Counted from the first letter of the stretch, positions 25,617-33,929 are shown. The stretch: DNA of 62,022 nucleotides from Caulobacterales bacterium 32-69-10 (GCA_002280485.1 NCED01000027.1:1-62022), one strand, 5' to 3'. Notes: generated from the letters alone by a model not told the origin. Numbers and translations are program-made.

Positions 25617-26525
25617 TCAGGCCCGGACCGGATCGAGCAGGCCGGCGGCCTCGGCCTCGTTCCAATCCCCAAACCCGTCGGGCGGTAGCGCCACCCGCGC
25701 CTTCAGCCCGGCCGCCGCCAGGCCCGCCCGCAATTGCTCGGCCGAGGCCTCGCCGTCAGCGCCGCGATCGGCGGCGATCAGCACCTCGCGCACGCCCTGC
25801 GGCGGGCGCCAGCGCCGCAGGTTGCGCGTCGACATCAGCGCCCAGGCTGGCAGGCCAAAGCGCGCGCTGGCCGACAGCGTCGTGAACAGGCCTTCGCCGA
25901 CCAGCATCTGCGGCGCGGCCGGATCGATGCGGACCGCGCAGCTGGCCGGCGATGGCCCGACGGTCTTGCGGCTCAGGCGCAGGTCGAGCGCGCGGCGGCC
26001 ACTGGCCGCCAGATAGGTCACCTCAACGGCCGTGAAGACGCCGTCCTTGTCGCTGATCGCCGCCAGCAAGGCGGGGCGGTGATGCCGGCTTTCGGCATAG
26101 GCCGAGACCGGCGTCTGGCCGCCGTGGCGCAGCACGTCCGGGCCGGGCAAGGGCCGGCTGACGCCGCGTTGGATGCAATGGCGCGCCGACAAGGTGCCGG
26201 CGAGCGGCCGGCCGGCCTCCCAGATCCGCAGGGCGGCCTGGCGGCGCTCCAGGCCGGTCGCCCCGGCGGCGGCAGCCTCAGTCCGGCGGGATTGGGCCAG
26301 GCTGGTCGGCGCATTGTGCGCATCGACCAGCCCTTCGCCGCGCAGATAGTCGAGCACGGCTTTCCAATCGCCGTCTCCGAAGGTGTGGACGATCACCCGG
26401 CCGTCCTGCAGCAAGAGCGAGACCGAACGGTCGGCGGCGCTGTGGCCCGGCGCGGGAATATTCGCCCGCAGGCCGCGATCATAGAGATCGCCGCCCAAGG
26501 CCTGGACGATGGGTTTCAAGGACAT
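25617..26525 (-). CDS. Toprim-domain primase-like protein (DUF7146/toprim)
   Basis: About 302 aa from the ATG at 26523-26525. The N-terminal region IVQALGGDLYDRGLRANIPA then HSAADRSVSLLLQDGRVIVH resembles primase zinc-finger-less N-termini. The middle ALRIWEAGRPLAGTLSARHC and ITAPPCWRR-frame equivalent HHRPALLAAISDKDGVFTAV are the DUF7146 signature. The C-terminal toprim domain has MLVGEGLFTTLSASARFGLP (conserved Glu) and VLIAADRGADGEASAEQLRA (conserved Asp). No helicase domain is fused. A role in priming single-stranded plasmid DNA is plausible given two SSBs nearby. Confidence 0.85.
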   Translation of the reverse strand: MSLKPIVQALGGDLYDRGLRANIPAPGHSAADRSVSLLLQDGRVIVHTFGDGDWKAVLDYLRGEGLVDAHNAPTSLAQSRRTEAAAAGATGLERRQAALRIWEAGRPLAGTLSARHCIQRGVSRPLPGPDVLRHGGQTPVSAYAESRHHRPALLAAISDKDGVFTAVEVTYLAASGRRALDLRLSRKTVGPSPASCAVRIDPAAPQMLVGEGLFTTLSASARFGLPAWALMSTRNLRRWRPPQGVREVLIAADRGADGEASAEQLRAGLAAAGLKARVALPPDGFGDWNEAEAAGLLDPVRA

Positions 26526-26626
26526 GGGTCGAACCTCCTTTGTCCCGTCAGGGTCGCCTCGGGGGACCCTTTCTCCGTCCTTCGGCCACACCCGAGGTCT
26601 GCCCCAAGGATTGGTCAGGGGGCGTT

Positions 26627-26700
26627 GCGGGGGCCGCCCCCGCTGGAGGGGGTAGACGCTCAAGGCTCGCCTTCGCGACTCAGGGGGAGGGCGCTCCCCC
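26627..26700. repeat. Inverted repeats upstream of the toprim gene
   Basis: The 368-bp gap 26526-26893 has no gene. It contains GCGGGGGC/GCCCCCGC (26627-26634 with 26636-26643) and GGGGGAG/CTCCCCC (26683-26689 with 26694-26700). Between them, GCTCAAGGCTCGCCTTCG resembles the sequence GCTCAAGGCTTCCTTCGG of the relaxase leader. A leader or promoter role is possible. Confidence 0.4.
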
Positions 26701-26893
26701 CTCCTCGCGCACGCCAAAGACACACGCCGATGTCGGCCCACGGCACAGGTCTCAACGAAGGCGTACAAAATTGCGACGCCTGCCCGGAAAAGCCGGGCGC
26801 GGTTTGCGCCGCGCGACCAACCGCGCCCGCGACAACGCGGTGCTATTCTGGCAAGTTAAGCACGATTCAGGGGAGCAGGCTTTGCCGCAGCAG

Positions 26894-27271
26894 ATGATGG
26901 CTGACCACGAGACAGAGACGGACACGCGCAGCGAGGAGGCTTGGGTCGTCGCGACCAACCCCGACTTCCCCATCCGCGCCCGCAACGTCAACTGGTTCCT
27001 GGAACGCGGCGGCGCGATCAAGGAAGTCCGGCTCACCGAGTCGGAAGCCGGCGAATGGAGCGTCTGGCTGCGTCTAGCCGGCCGCTCGGGCGAGCACCGC
27101 CTGGCCATGTTCAAATCGGACGCGCCCCGCGTCTATCGTGACGTCGCCCGCGCCATCGCCATGTGCCGCGACGACTTCGCCTACTTCGGCCCCATCACGC
27201 TTTCGACGGACCGGCAGCCGAGCGGCGCCGGCGCTTTGCCGTCCGCCAGCCAGGATCTCGGCACGGCCTGA
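26894..27271 (+). CDS. Unknown 125-aa plasmid protein
   Basis: Not recognised. From the ATG at 26894 the product reads MMADHETETDTRSEEAWVVA, then NPDFPIRARNVNWFLERGGA, EVRLTESEAGEWSVWLRLAG, GEHRLAMFKSDAPRVYRDVA and ending in a Ser/Ala-rich tail. The compact, two-stranded pattern with WFLERGGAI and VWLRL suggests a small globular protein. It is followed 33 bp later by a DUF3223 gene on the same strand. No family can be named with confidence. Confidence 0.65.
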   Translation: MMADHETETDTRSEEAWVVATNPDFPIRARNVNWFLERGGAIKEVRLTESEAGEWSVWLRLAGRSGEHRLAMFKSDAPRVYRDVARAIAMCRDDFAYFGPITLSTDRQPSGAGALPSASQDLGTA

Positions 27272-27304
27272 AGGCTGTGACACCACGACGCTGGAGCACG
27301 GAAC

Positions 27305-28036
27305 ATGGCGATCGAGCTCAGTAACGGCCTCGCATGGTCCTCCCAAGAAAAGGCCAAGCAGCACTTTCGCGACATCCTGGCGCGCTACGCCGACGATGGA
27401 ATCATCAGCGCACCCGCCGATCATGACGATCTGCTAGCGCTCCTCGAGCGCTATGACGCCACGGTCAGCGTGGGCCAGACCAAACTTGGAGCGGGCGTCC
27501 GCGCGTTCCAGCGCCGGATGAACCGAGACGAGGGTTGGCAGACCGCCGGCTTCTGGGTGCTGAGACTCGACGACACCGAGACCGACTTCAGCTTTCCAAC
27601 CGCCATCGCGGGAAAGCCCAAGGCCCAGAGCGGCGAGTTCAATGATGCGTGCAGGGCCGCCGTCGCCGGCGACATCAAGGCCGCCAAGGCGCGCCACTTC
27701 GCCGACCAGGCCGACGTAGAAGGGCGTGTCGCGTGCGAGGTTTCAGGGGTTCGGCTGGCGGAGAAGGAAGCCCACCTGGATCACGCCGAACCGAGCTTCG
27801 GCCACCTGGTCGTTGTCTTCCGTGCTGAGCGGGGCTGGCATGAGGCCATCCCGGACGGCGTGCTGACGACACCGGACGACAATCAGATGACCACGACCTT
27901 TGTCGATCCCGACGTCGCCGAGGCTTTCCGACAATTCCACCAAGACCGGGCGACGCTGCGGGTGATCTCGGCCAAGGAAAACCTCTCGCGCGCCGCGCGC
28001 CAACGAAACCCGGGGATTGGCGTCATCAGACTCTGA
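27305..28036 (+). CDS. DUF3223-domain protein (243 aa)
   Basis: The N-terminal half matches the DUF3223/DCL-like pattern: EKAKQHFRDILARYADDGII, DHDDLLALLERYDATVSVGQ, GAGVRAFQRRMNRDEGWQTA, FWVLRLDDTETDFSFPTAI. The middle (ACRAAVAGDIKAAKARHFAD) and LDHAEPSFGHLVVVFRAERG are also typical of bacterial members, often found near mobile DNA. The C-terminus (LRVISAKENLSRAARQRNPG) is basic. The ATG at 27305 follows GGAGCACGGAAC. Biochemical function is unknown. Confidence 0.75.
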   Translation: MAIELSNGLAWSSQEKAKQHFRDILARYADDGIISAPADHDDLLALLERYDATVSVGQTKLGAGVRAFQRRMNRDEGWQTAGFWVLRLDDTETDFSFPTAIAGKPKAQSGEFNDACRAAVAGDIKAAKARHFADQADVEGRVACEVSGVRLAEKEAHLDHAEPSFGHLVVVFRAERGWHEAIPDGVLTTPDDNQMTTTFVDPDVAEAFRQFHQDRATLRVISAKENLSRAARQRNPGIGVIRL

Positions 28037-28056
28037 ATGGCGGTGCGCGCGCGAGG

Positions 28057-28728
28057 TCATCGCGCCGCCGCCGTCCAACCTGCCGCCCGCGCCTCGGCCG
28101 CGGAACAGAACCAACGCTCGCCCCGGGCCGTGTCGATGCGCGTGGCCGCATAGTCCTCCTGGCCCGGGACGTGGAAGATCCGCCGACCCTTGGCGTTGAT
28201 GTTGCCCTTGATCACGCAGCCGGCCTGAGGCGGCGCGGCCAGAGCCGGTCGCGCTTGCCGCTCAGCGTCCCGCCAGGTCGAGGGCGTCTCGAAGCGGCCG
28301 GCCCAAAGGCCGCGTCGCGCCCGGCGCGCCTCAGCCTCGGCCGACGCATAGGCGCCGCGGCTGAACTGGGCGTAGTCGACCGCCCAGCCGGCCCGAACCA
28401 TGGCCCCGCCGAGATCGGTCGAGGCGGCCATGCAACGCGAGACGGCGCGGCCATAGGGGTCGCGGTCCCGGATCTCGCAGCGCACGATCCGGCCGCCGAT
28501 CAAACGGATGAGCTGGTCGCGGGCGACATCGCCGCAGGCGTAGCCCTGACCCTTGGCGTCCTGGCAGGCCTGCCGGCCCTCCGGCGCATCCACCCCCCAC
28601 AGGCGGAGCCGCTCGGCGCCGACGCTGAAGGTGTCGCCATCGACGACCCGGGCAGGCCCGGTCACAGCGGCTGGGGCGGCGCCCACAAGGCCGACGGCCA
28701 ACAACAGCAGACCCAAGCGCCGGATCAT
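28057..28728 (-). CDS. Secreted thermonuclease-family (SNase) protein
   Basis: 223 aa with a signal peptide (MIRRLGLLLLAVGLVGAAPA). The staphylococcal-nuclease fold follows: ARVVDGDTFSVGAERLRLWG and VDAPEGRQACQD, with the catalytic Arg/Glu region CEIRDRDPYGRAVSRCM and end segment RRGLWAGRFETPSTWRDAER. A C-terminal add-on, CVIKGNINAKGRRIFHVPGQ then YAATRIDTARGERWFCSAAE, is the small WFCS-ending domain frequent in alphaproteobacterial secreted nucleases. The gene overlaps repC by four bases. Confidence 0.88.
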   Translation of the reverse strand: MIRRLGLLLLAVGLVGAAPAAVTGPARVVDGDTFSVGAERLRLWGVDAPEGRQACQDAKGQGYACGDVARDQLIRLIGGRIVRCEIRDRDPYGRAVSRCMAASTDLGGAMVRAGWAVDYAQFSRGAYASAEAEARRARRGLWAGRFETPSTWRDAERQARPALAAPPQAGCVIKGNINAKGRRIFHVPGQEDYAATRIDTARGERWFCSAAEARAAGWTAAAR

Positions 28729-30119
28729 CGCCGATCCTTGCGCAAGGTGACGATCACCCGGTCGACGAAGACCTCGCCGACCTCGGCCGCATGTAGGATC
28801 GCGTCGACGTAGTCGCGTTTGATCCGATCTGCGGCGATCTGGCTGAGCGTCGACAAGGTCAGCACCCCGTCATCGATCCCATGGAATCCGACGCGGCTGA
28901 ACCAGCTGCCATAGGCGCCCTCGCGAACCAGCCGGCGCAATGGCTCATCGATCTTCTGCCAGACCGGGTCATCCACCCCTGGCGCGGCCATCAACGCGGC
29001 CGGCGGTTCGGGCGGCGGAATATCGCCCTTGGCCTTGAGCACCCGGGCGAAGTTGAGCCGCAGGTCCGGCGCCCCTTTCGGCTCGTAGGAGGCCATGCGG
29101 CCGAAATATTTGCACGGGCTACGAACGTCAGGGTCCTCGATGGCGATGGCCAGCATCGCGACGGCGCGTACCCCATGCCGCTTCAAAGCCCAGGCGAAGG
29201 TCTGGTCGTTGTTGCGCTCCCGTTCGGGCAACAGCTCATCGACGCCGGCCGCCACACGGGCGAGATCGGCCGGCGTCACGCTGGCCGGATCGGCCACGGC
29301 CGCGGGCCCCACCAGCGCGGCGATGCGCGGAGAGACCTGGAAGGCGGCCCTAAGCTCCTGACGGACCATTTCCGCGGACGCGGACCCCTCAGAAAAGGCG
29401 CTGGAGAATCCGCTTGCTCCCTCCGGAGAGCAAATGGCGCTGGCCGCTCCGATGCTGCGGCGTTGGCCCGAGGATTTTCGGTCATGGCTGTGCTCGGCGG
29501 GCGTAGTCCGCCGCTGATCGGATTGATGTCGCGCTGAAGGCGCGTCCTTTTCTCGTACAGAAGAACTGGCGTTCTGATGGGACTGTTCTAGGTGAGTGAA
29601 TCTTGGCGCCCGGGCGGTAGTTCTTTCATTGAAGACGACCGGTTCGGAATAGGCGGCCCTCCGGGCCTGAGCGGCTTCGCGGACGGCAAGGTCCGCCGCC
29701 TCCAATTCGTCCAGTCGAGCCACGAGGGGGGCGAGGTCGTAGGCCTCGACGCCCGCGGGCCGATTGGCGCGGGTGTAGTCGCGAACCATGAAGCCGGCGG
29801 CCTCCAGGCCGCGCCTGTGGGCCCGGGCGTTGCTCTCGGTGCAGCCCAGATAGTCGGCGATCAGACTCGTGCCGGGCCACACCGTGGCCACGTCCTGTTC
29901 GAGCCGATCCTGGTTGAGGTGCTCGACATAGAGCAACAGGGTCATCCGCTGCTGCACGGTCAGCGTCGGCGTGCCTTTCAGCACCGCTGCCGCGATCCGC
30001 GCGACGGAGACACCGGCCTGCCAGCGCCAGGCTCGCGCCTGCGCGCAGACCGCGTCAAAGTTGGGGGCGCGCTTGGCGAAACCTGGTCGCCAGTCGTCGC
30101 CTGATAAGGCCGTTCGCAT
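28725..30119 (-). CDS. repC: Replication initiator RepC
   Basis: 464-aa RepC-type initiator, which in repABC plasmids is the essential replication protein with the origin inside its own gene. The N-terminal RP-C domain is clear: VLKGTPTLTVQQRMTLLLYV, WPGTSLIADYLGCTESNARA and HRRGLEAAGFMVRDYTRANR (about residues 48-120). A Ser/Arg-rich linker (about 190-245) leads to the C-terminal domain with FAWALKRHGVRAVAMLAIAI and CKYFGRMASYE. The last 70 residues (PVWQKIDEPLRRLVREGAYG, SWFSRVGFHGIDDGVLTLST) resemble DnaA domain I. The gene is not next to repA/repB here; parAB are about 20 kb away beside a Rep_3 initiator. Confidence 0.88.
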   Translation of the reverse strand: MRTALSGDDWRPGFAKRAPNFDAVCAQARAWRWQAGVSVARIAAAVLKGTPTLTVQQRMTLLLYVEHLNQDRLEQDVATVWPGTSLIADYLGCTESNARAHRRGLEAAGFMVRDYTRANRPAGVEAYDLAPLVARLDELEAADLAVREAAQARRAAYSEPVVFNERTTARAPRFTHLEQSHQNASSSVREKDAPSARHQSDQRRTTPAEHSHDRKSSGQRRSIGAASAICSPEGASGFSSAFSEGSASAEMVRQELRAAFQVSPRIAALVGPAAVADPASVTPADLARVAAGVDELLPERERNNDQTFAWALKRHGVRAVAMLAIAIEDPDVRSPCKYFGRMASYEPKGAPDLRLNFARVLKAKGDIPPPEPPAALMAAPGVDDPVWQKIDEPLRRLVREGAYGSWFSRVGFHGIDDGVLTLSTLSQIAADRIKRDYVDAILHAAEVGEVFVDRVIVTLRKDRR

Positions 30120-30275
30120 ATCGTCCCTTCCTGGCTGGGACGAGGCCGTTCCGCGGCTGCGAAACCGGCAGGCAAAAGACCATAGGTCTCCTGTTCGAGG
30201 CCTTGACGACGCAAAAAGCGCCGCTTAGGCTTACTCGATCAAATCAAGCCGCTACCACAAAGGCTTGGAATTGCA

Positions 30276-30294
30276 CCCTTTTGGACAAAAAGGG
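30276..30294. repeat. Inverted repeat upstream of repC
   Basis: CCCTTTT-GGAC-AAAAAGGG, a near-perfect dyad in the 297-bp gap between repC and the DUF2274 gene. It is preceded by GGAATTGCAC, a half-copy of the candidate parS palindrome. It could be an operator or a terminator for neither gene; no other signal was seen in the gap. Confidence 0.35.
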
Positions 30295-30416
30295 CCGATT
30301 CGGGCGGTTGACGAGGTTCCGGAAACGAGTCCGACAGCAGCCGACTCATCCCTCTAGGGATTGGGGTCGGGGCGCGGCGCCACGCCACCCATAGCGATAT
30401 GCCGGTCAGATGACCC

Positions 30417-30662
30417 TCAGGACGACGTGGGCTGCGCCTTACGCCAGGCCTGGAAGCCTTTGTCGGCGTCGATGAAGGCCGCGAGGATATGAGGCACGAG
30501 TTGGTCGAGCTCAAGGGTCTGGTCATTGGCCTGCGCGAAGGCCCGCTGATAGTCCGCCAGGTCAACGGCGAGCTTGCCCTTCAGCTTCAAGCGCAGGTCG
30601 GTCGTCTTCTCCTCGAGATCGATCTTGCCCAAGGCGAGGGCGGTCTTGGACGGGCGCGTCAT
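30417..30662 (-). CDS. DUF2274-family protein, last gene of the trb cluster
   Basis: 81-aa protein beginning MTRPSKTALALGKIDLEEKT. The pattern of a short basic N-terminus, a beta segment TDLRLKLKGKLAVDLADYQR, and a helical end QLVPHILAAFIDADKGFQAW is that of DUF2274, which regularly follows trbI in Trb-type clusters. The ATG at 30660-30662 was chosen; it overlaps the upstream gene by about 100 bases. Role in transfer unknown. Confidence 0.75.
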   Translation of the reverse strand: MTRPSKTALALGKIDLEEKTTDLRLKLKGKLAVDLADYQRAFAQANDQTLELDQLVPHILAAFIDADKGFQAWRKAQPTSS

Positions 30663-31011
30663 GGGCGTCTCCTTGGGTGGCCTGCAGGAAGCGGTCGATC
30701 GCGGCGAACGCGAAATCGGTAAGCTTGAGGTTGAGGGCGTCGGTCTGACGGCGGATCCGCACGCACAGTGGCTTCGACAACCGGACGGACACACGGTCCT
30801 TTGTCCCTCGCACGGCCGGAAAGGTCACCGCCTCGCCGCCGTCGAGGGCCTCGACCAGCTCGCGGAAAGCCCGCTCGTAGATGAGCCTGACGCTGCCCCG
30901 GGGGTTCTTGCGGGTGTTCAGCCGCTCGGCCGTCTGGAGCATATCCTGGTGGAGGCCTTCAGGCAGGAAGAGGCCAAGCTTTTCTGCGGATGGGGTCACG
31001 GGAACACTCAC
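30562..31011 (-). CDS. Unknown protein between trbI and DUF2274 (149 aa)
   Basis: Starts at a GTG (31009-31011) two bases after the trbI stop. It reads VSVPVTPSAEKLGLFLPEGL, then HQDMLQTAERLNTRKNPRGS, VRLIYERAFRELVEALDGGE, VSVRLSKPLCVRIRRQTDAL and FAFAAIDRFLQ. The strand-helix-helix look of both halves suggests two ribbon-helix-helix-like units, possibly a DNA-binding regulator of the trb operon. Its last 33 codons overlap the DUF2274 gene in another frame, so the true end may be earlier through a frameshift. No named family. Confidence 0.6.
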   Translation of the reverse strand: MSVPVTPSAEKLGLFLPEGLHQDMLQTAERLNTRKNPRGSVRLIYERAFRELVEALDGGEAVTFPAVRGTKDRVSVRLSKPLCVRIRRQTDALNLKLTDFAFAAIDRFLQATQGDAHDAPVQDRPRLGQDRSRGEDDRPALEAEGQARR

Positions 31012-31013
31012 AC

Positions 31014-32237
31014 TTATGGGTACGGGGCGAGGATCATGTCCTTGCTGACAAGCACGCGGACGGGCCAACCGGCCCGAACGCGCAGGGTGGGCTGGCGATT
31101 GAGATCGCGGCCGGTGATCTGCTGGCCGACCTGCTGGGCGGAATTGGAGATGCCGCTGGCGGCGGAGTTGACGACCAGCGCGCCAGAGCTGCGGTTGCCG
31201 GCGTCCTGGGCGGCCGCCGCCCCGACGCTGAATAGGGTCGAGAGGATCACGCCGCGCGCCAGCTGGCCAAAGTGGCCGTCGGTCTTGTCCTGCAAGCCTG
31301 CGGCGCCGGACAGGTCCGCGCCCGCCATCGATCCGATATTGATCGAGCGGCCATCGGGCATGATGATCCGGTTCCAGGCGATCAGGGCCCGGTTCTGGCC
31401 GTAGGCGATCTGGCTATCGTACTGGCCGATGAGCCGTGACCCCTGCGGGATCAGGACCGTCCGTCCGGTCTTGTGGTCGTAGACGGGCTCGGTGACCTGG
31501 GCGATCACCTGGCCGGGCAGGTCGGAATTGATGGCCGTAACCAGGGCGGCCGAGATGATGCTGCCCGCCTTCACCTCCCACGGGCTCAGCGCCGGCTGCA
31601 GCGGATTGGTCAGGTAGTCGTCTGTCCGGGTGCTGGCGGCGAACTGACGCTTCGCCACCTGGCCGTTGGCCGGCTGAACTTCGCCGATCGCCGGCTCGGC
31701 CGCGGCGTCGGCGGACGCCGCCAGCGGGCGCGTCAGCGCGGCAAGATCGCTCGTGGGCGCTGCAGCCGCCGCCTGCGGCGGCCCGCCAAAGAAGGGGCCG
31801 GACGTGCGCGCCGCCAAGGCCTGCTCTCGCGCAGCCTGAACGGCGGGGTCCACCTGCCCTGGAGGGGACGGCGGCGGGCTTCCTGCGGGTAAGGCGCCGG
31901 GGACGCCTTCGGGTGGCGGCAAGTCGGCCGTGCCGGGCAGAGCCTGCAGCGCCGGATCCGCATACCCCGCCGCGTACTTGGTCGAGATCGCGGGCGTCTG
32001 GACCTGGCCGGTGTCGGCCGCGTCAGACAGCGCCTCTTGCCGGGCCTGGGGCGCATGAGCGCCGCCAAAGCCAAGATAGAAGCCAAGGGCGACGATCCCA
32101 GCGAGACTCGTGGCGCCGGCGATCAGGTATTTGCGGTTCCAGCGCGTCACCGGGGTGCGGGGAGCGACCAGAACACTCTCCGGCGCGGCCTTGCGCGGGT
32201 GGGAGGTCAGCGGCGGATCGGGCGGAAGCTGGGTCAC
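31014..32237 (-). CDS. trbI: Conjugal transfer protein TrbI (VirB10-like)
   Basis: Inner-to-outer membrane scaffold of the Trb type IV secretion system. At 407 aa it has a short cytoplasmic N-terminus, one membrane segment (YLIAGATSLAGIVALGFYLG, about residue 36), a long Pro/Ala-rich periplasmic region and the conserved C-terminal VirB10 beta-barrel domain: SPWEVKAGSIISAALVTAIN, RTVLIPQGSRLIGQYDSQIA, RALIAWNRIIMPDGRSINIG, and a terminal PTLRVRAGWPVRVLVSKDMI. The GTG start (32235-32237) lies directly after the trbG stop. Confidence 0.95.
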   Translation of the reverse strand: MTQLPPDPPLTSHPRKAAPESVLVAPRTPVTRWNRKYLIAGATSLAGIVALGFYLGFGGAHAPQARQEALSDAADTGQVQTPAISTKYAAGYADPALQALPGTADLPPPEGVPGALPAGSPPPSPPGQVDPAVQAAREQALAARTSGPFFGGPPQAAAAAPTSDLAALTRPLAASADAAAEPAIGEVQPANGQVAKRQFAASTRTDDYLTNPLQPALSPWEVKAGSIISAALVTAINSDLPGQVIAQVTEPVYDHKTGRTVLIPQGSRLIGQYDSQIAYGQNRALIAWNRIIMPDGRSINIGSMAGADLSGAAGLQDKTDGHFGQLARGVILSTLFSVGAAAAQDAGNRSSGALVVNSAASGISNSAQQVGQQITGRDLNRQPTLRVRAGWPVRVLVSKDMILAPYP

Positions 32238-32239
32238 GA

Positions 32240-33229
32240 TCAGCCCCCTTCGCCAGTGCGGGTGATGCGCACCACGGTCTGCTTGCGCTCGCCAAGCCTC
32301 AGCTCGGCGACGTCGATCAGGCGATCCACCACATAGTAGCCGCCGAGGTAGCGGTAGTTGACCAGCTGGGCTTGCATGTCGGGACCGATCAGGAAGAGTG
32401 GCGGCGCTTCGGTCGTGGCCATGTCGCGCGGGAACTGGATGTAGGTCTTCAGGCCATCGTCGAAGACGCGAACCGGCTGCCAGCGCGGCGCGCGCGAGTG
32501 GACCGCCTTGATGCGGTAGCCGAAATGCAGCGCATCCACCGCCAGGCCCGACGCGGCGATCCCTTGGCTTTCGGCCGCCTGGGCGGCCTGCGCCTCGCGG
32601 GCTTCCTCCTGCGGATAATTCCAGGCGATGACGCTGGTGTAGGTATCGCCCTCATGGCTGACGGCCTCGAGCAGATAGGTCCGCTGATCGGTCGTCAGGA
32701 TGATGTTGGTGCGTAAGGACCCGCGGATCGGCTTGACCATCACGATGACCTGCTGGGTCGCGCCGGAGCCCTGAACGGTCTCCCCCAGCACCCAACGCAC
32801 CGTGTCGCCGGCCGCCTTGGAGATCAGCTTTTCGCCTGGGCGCAGCGAGATCGCGGTCAGGAATCGCGGGCTGGTGTTCACGGTGTAGAGCCGGCCCGGC
32901 TCGAAGTCATAATAGAGCGCCGCGTTCACATAGGCGCCGGCCTTCGGGTAATCGCGCGCGCTGCTGTTGGCCGATTGCACGGTCGTCAGGGCTGTTGGCC
33001 GCGCATAGGTGCGCGGCGGCGCCCGGCGCTTTGGCGCGGCCCGCGTGGTCGACGCAGGCGCCGCCTGGGCCAGGGTGACGGGCGCTTGAGCCATGGGCCG
33101 GGTGGGCGCCGTCGTCGTCGGCCGGGGTGCGACCGTCTGCGCCGCCGACGGGCTCTCGGACGCCGCCAGCAACACGAGCAAGCCGGCCGCAGCGCCTATG
33201 GAAATCCGTCTGGGGGATAAGGCGCTCAT
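32240..33229 (-). CDS. trbG: Conjugal transfer protein TrbG (VirB9-like)
   Basis: Outer-membrane-complex component, 329 aa. A signal sequence (IGAAAGLLVLLAASESPSAA) and a Thr/Pro/Ala-rich stretch precede the VirB9 domain: AALYYDFEPGRLYTVNTSPR, TAISLRPGEKLISKAAGDTV, IILTTDQRTYLLEAVSHEGD and, after a helical insert, VRVFDDGLKTYIQFPRDM and LVNYRYLGGYYVVDRLIDVA. The ATG start overlaps the trbF stop by four bases, matching the usual trbF-trbG coupling. Confidence 0.94.
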   Translation of the reverse strand: MSALSPRRISIGAAAGLLVLLAASESPSAAQTVAPRPTTTAPTRPMAQAPVTLAQAAPASTTRAAPKRRAPPRTYARPTALTTVQSANSSARDYPKAGAYVNAALYYDFEPGRLYTVNTSPRFLTAISLRPGEKLISKAAGDTVRWVLGETVQGSGATQQVIVMVKPIRGSLRTNIILTTDQRTYLLEAVSHEGDTYTSVIAWNYPQEEAREAQAAQAAESQGIAASGLAVDALHFGYRIKAVHSRAPRWQPVRVFDDGLKTYIQFPRDMATTEAPPLFLIGPDMQAQLVNYRYLGGYYVVDRLIDVAELRLGERKQTVVRITRTGEGG

Positions 33230-33909
33230 AGCTCACGACTCCATTGGAACTCGGTGATGTAGATTCCCAGGGGGTTGGCCCTCAGCTCGGCCTCGTTCTT
33301 CGGCGCCACGATCTTGGTCGTGAACAAACCCGTCCAGGCCTCCGTCACGCCGGAGGTCCCGGCGTTGAACTGCGTCTCCCGCCACTGGATCTGGTAGGTG
33401 TGCGGGCTGCGCGGCAGCACCGACACGATCTCGACGTTGACGGCTTGAGTGCCGGCGTTGGCGAAGGGGTCATTGGCCTTGGCGAAGGCGTTGAGCTGTC
33501 CGATCGCGGGGCCTGAGACGAAGTGATAGGCGCCCGTCCAGTTGTCCCGGATGACGATGGGATCGATGCTCTTCGAGCGCGTCCGCCGGACCCAGTCAGC
33601 AAGGAAGTAGCCGATCTCAGCCGTGGTCGGCTCATAGGTCCGACCGGCCAACTCGATGCGGCCAGGCCGCGCATAGCGGTCGATCGGCACGACATAGGTG
33701 GCGATGTTGGTGTTGCTGGCCTCGTAGATGAAACCGCCCAGGGCGAGCGCCGCGAGGCCAAGCCCGCCGAACGCCGCCATGCGCCAGTTCTTGGCCTGCA
33801 CCACGGCCGAGCCGATCCGGGTGTCCCACTCCCGCGAGGCCCGCAGGTAGGGGCTCTCGACGGGTGCGGAGCTGCCATAGCGATCATTGGGTCGTTTGAA
33901 GGGGTTCAT
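33226..33909 (-). CDS. trbF: Conjugal transfer protein TrbF (VirB8-like)
   Basis: Bitopic inner-membrane protein of the mating channel, 227 aa from the ATG at 33907-33909 (MNPFKRPNDRYGSSAPVESP). One transmembrane segment (AFGGLGLAALALGGFIYEAS, about 45) is followed by the NTF2-like periplasmic domain: YVVPIDRYARPGRIELAGRT, VRRTRSKSIDPIVIRDNWTG, VNVEIVSVLPRSPHTYQIQW, and the end LRANPLGIYITEFQWSREL. All are TrbF signatures. Confidence 0.94.
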   Translation of the reverse strand: MNPFKRPNDRYGSSAPVESPYLRASREWDTRIGSAVVQAKNWRMAAFGGLGLAALALGGFIYEASNTNIATYVVPIDRYARPGRIELAGRTYEPTTAEIGYFLADWVRRTRSKSIDPIVIRDNWTGAYHFVSGPAIGQLNAFAKANDPFANAGTQAVNVEIVSVLPRSPHTYQIQWRETQFNAGTSGVTEAWTGLFTTKIVAPKNEAELRANPLGIYITEFQWSREL

Positions 33910-33929
33910 CGGCGCACTCTCGACTGGGG

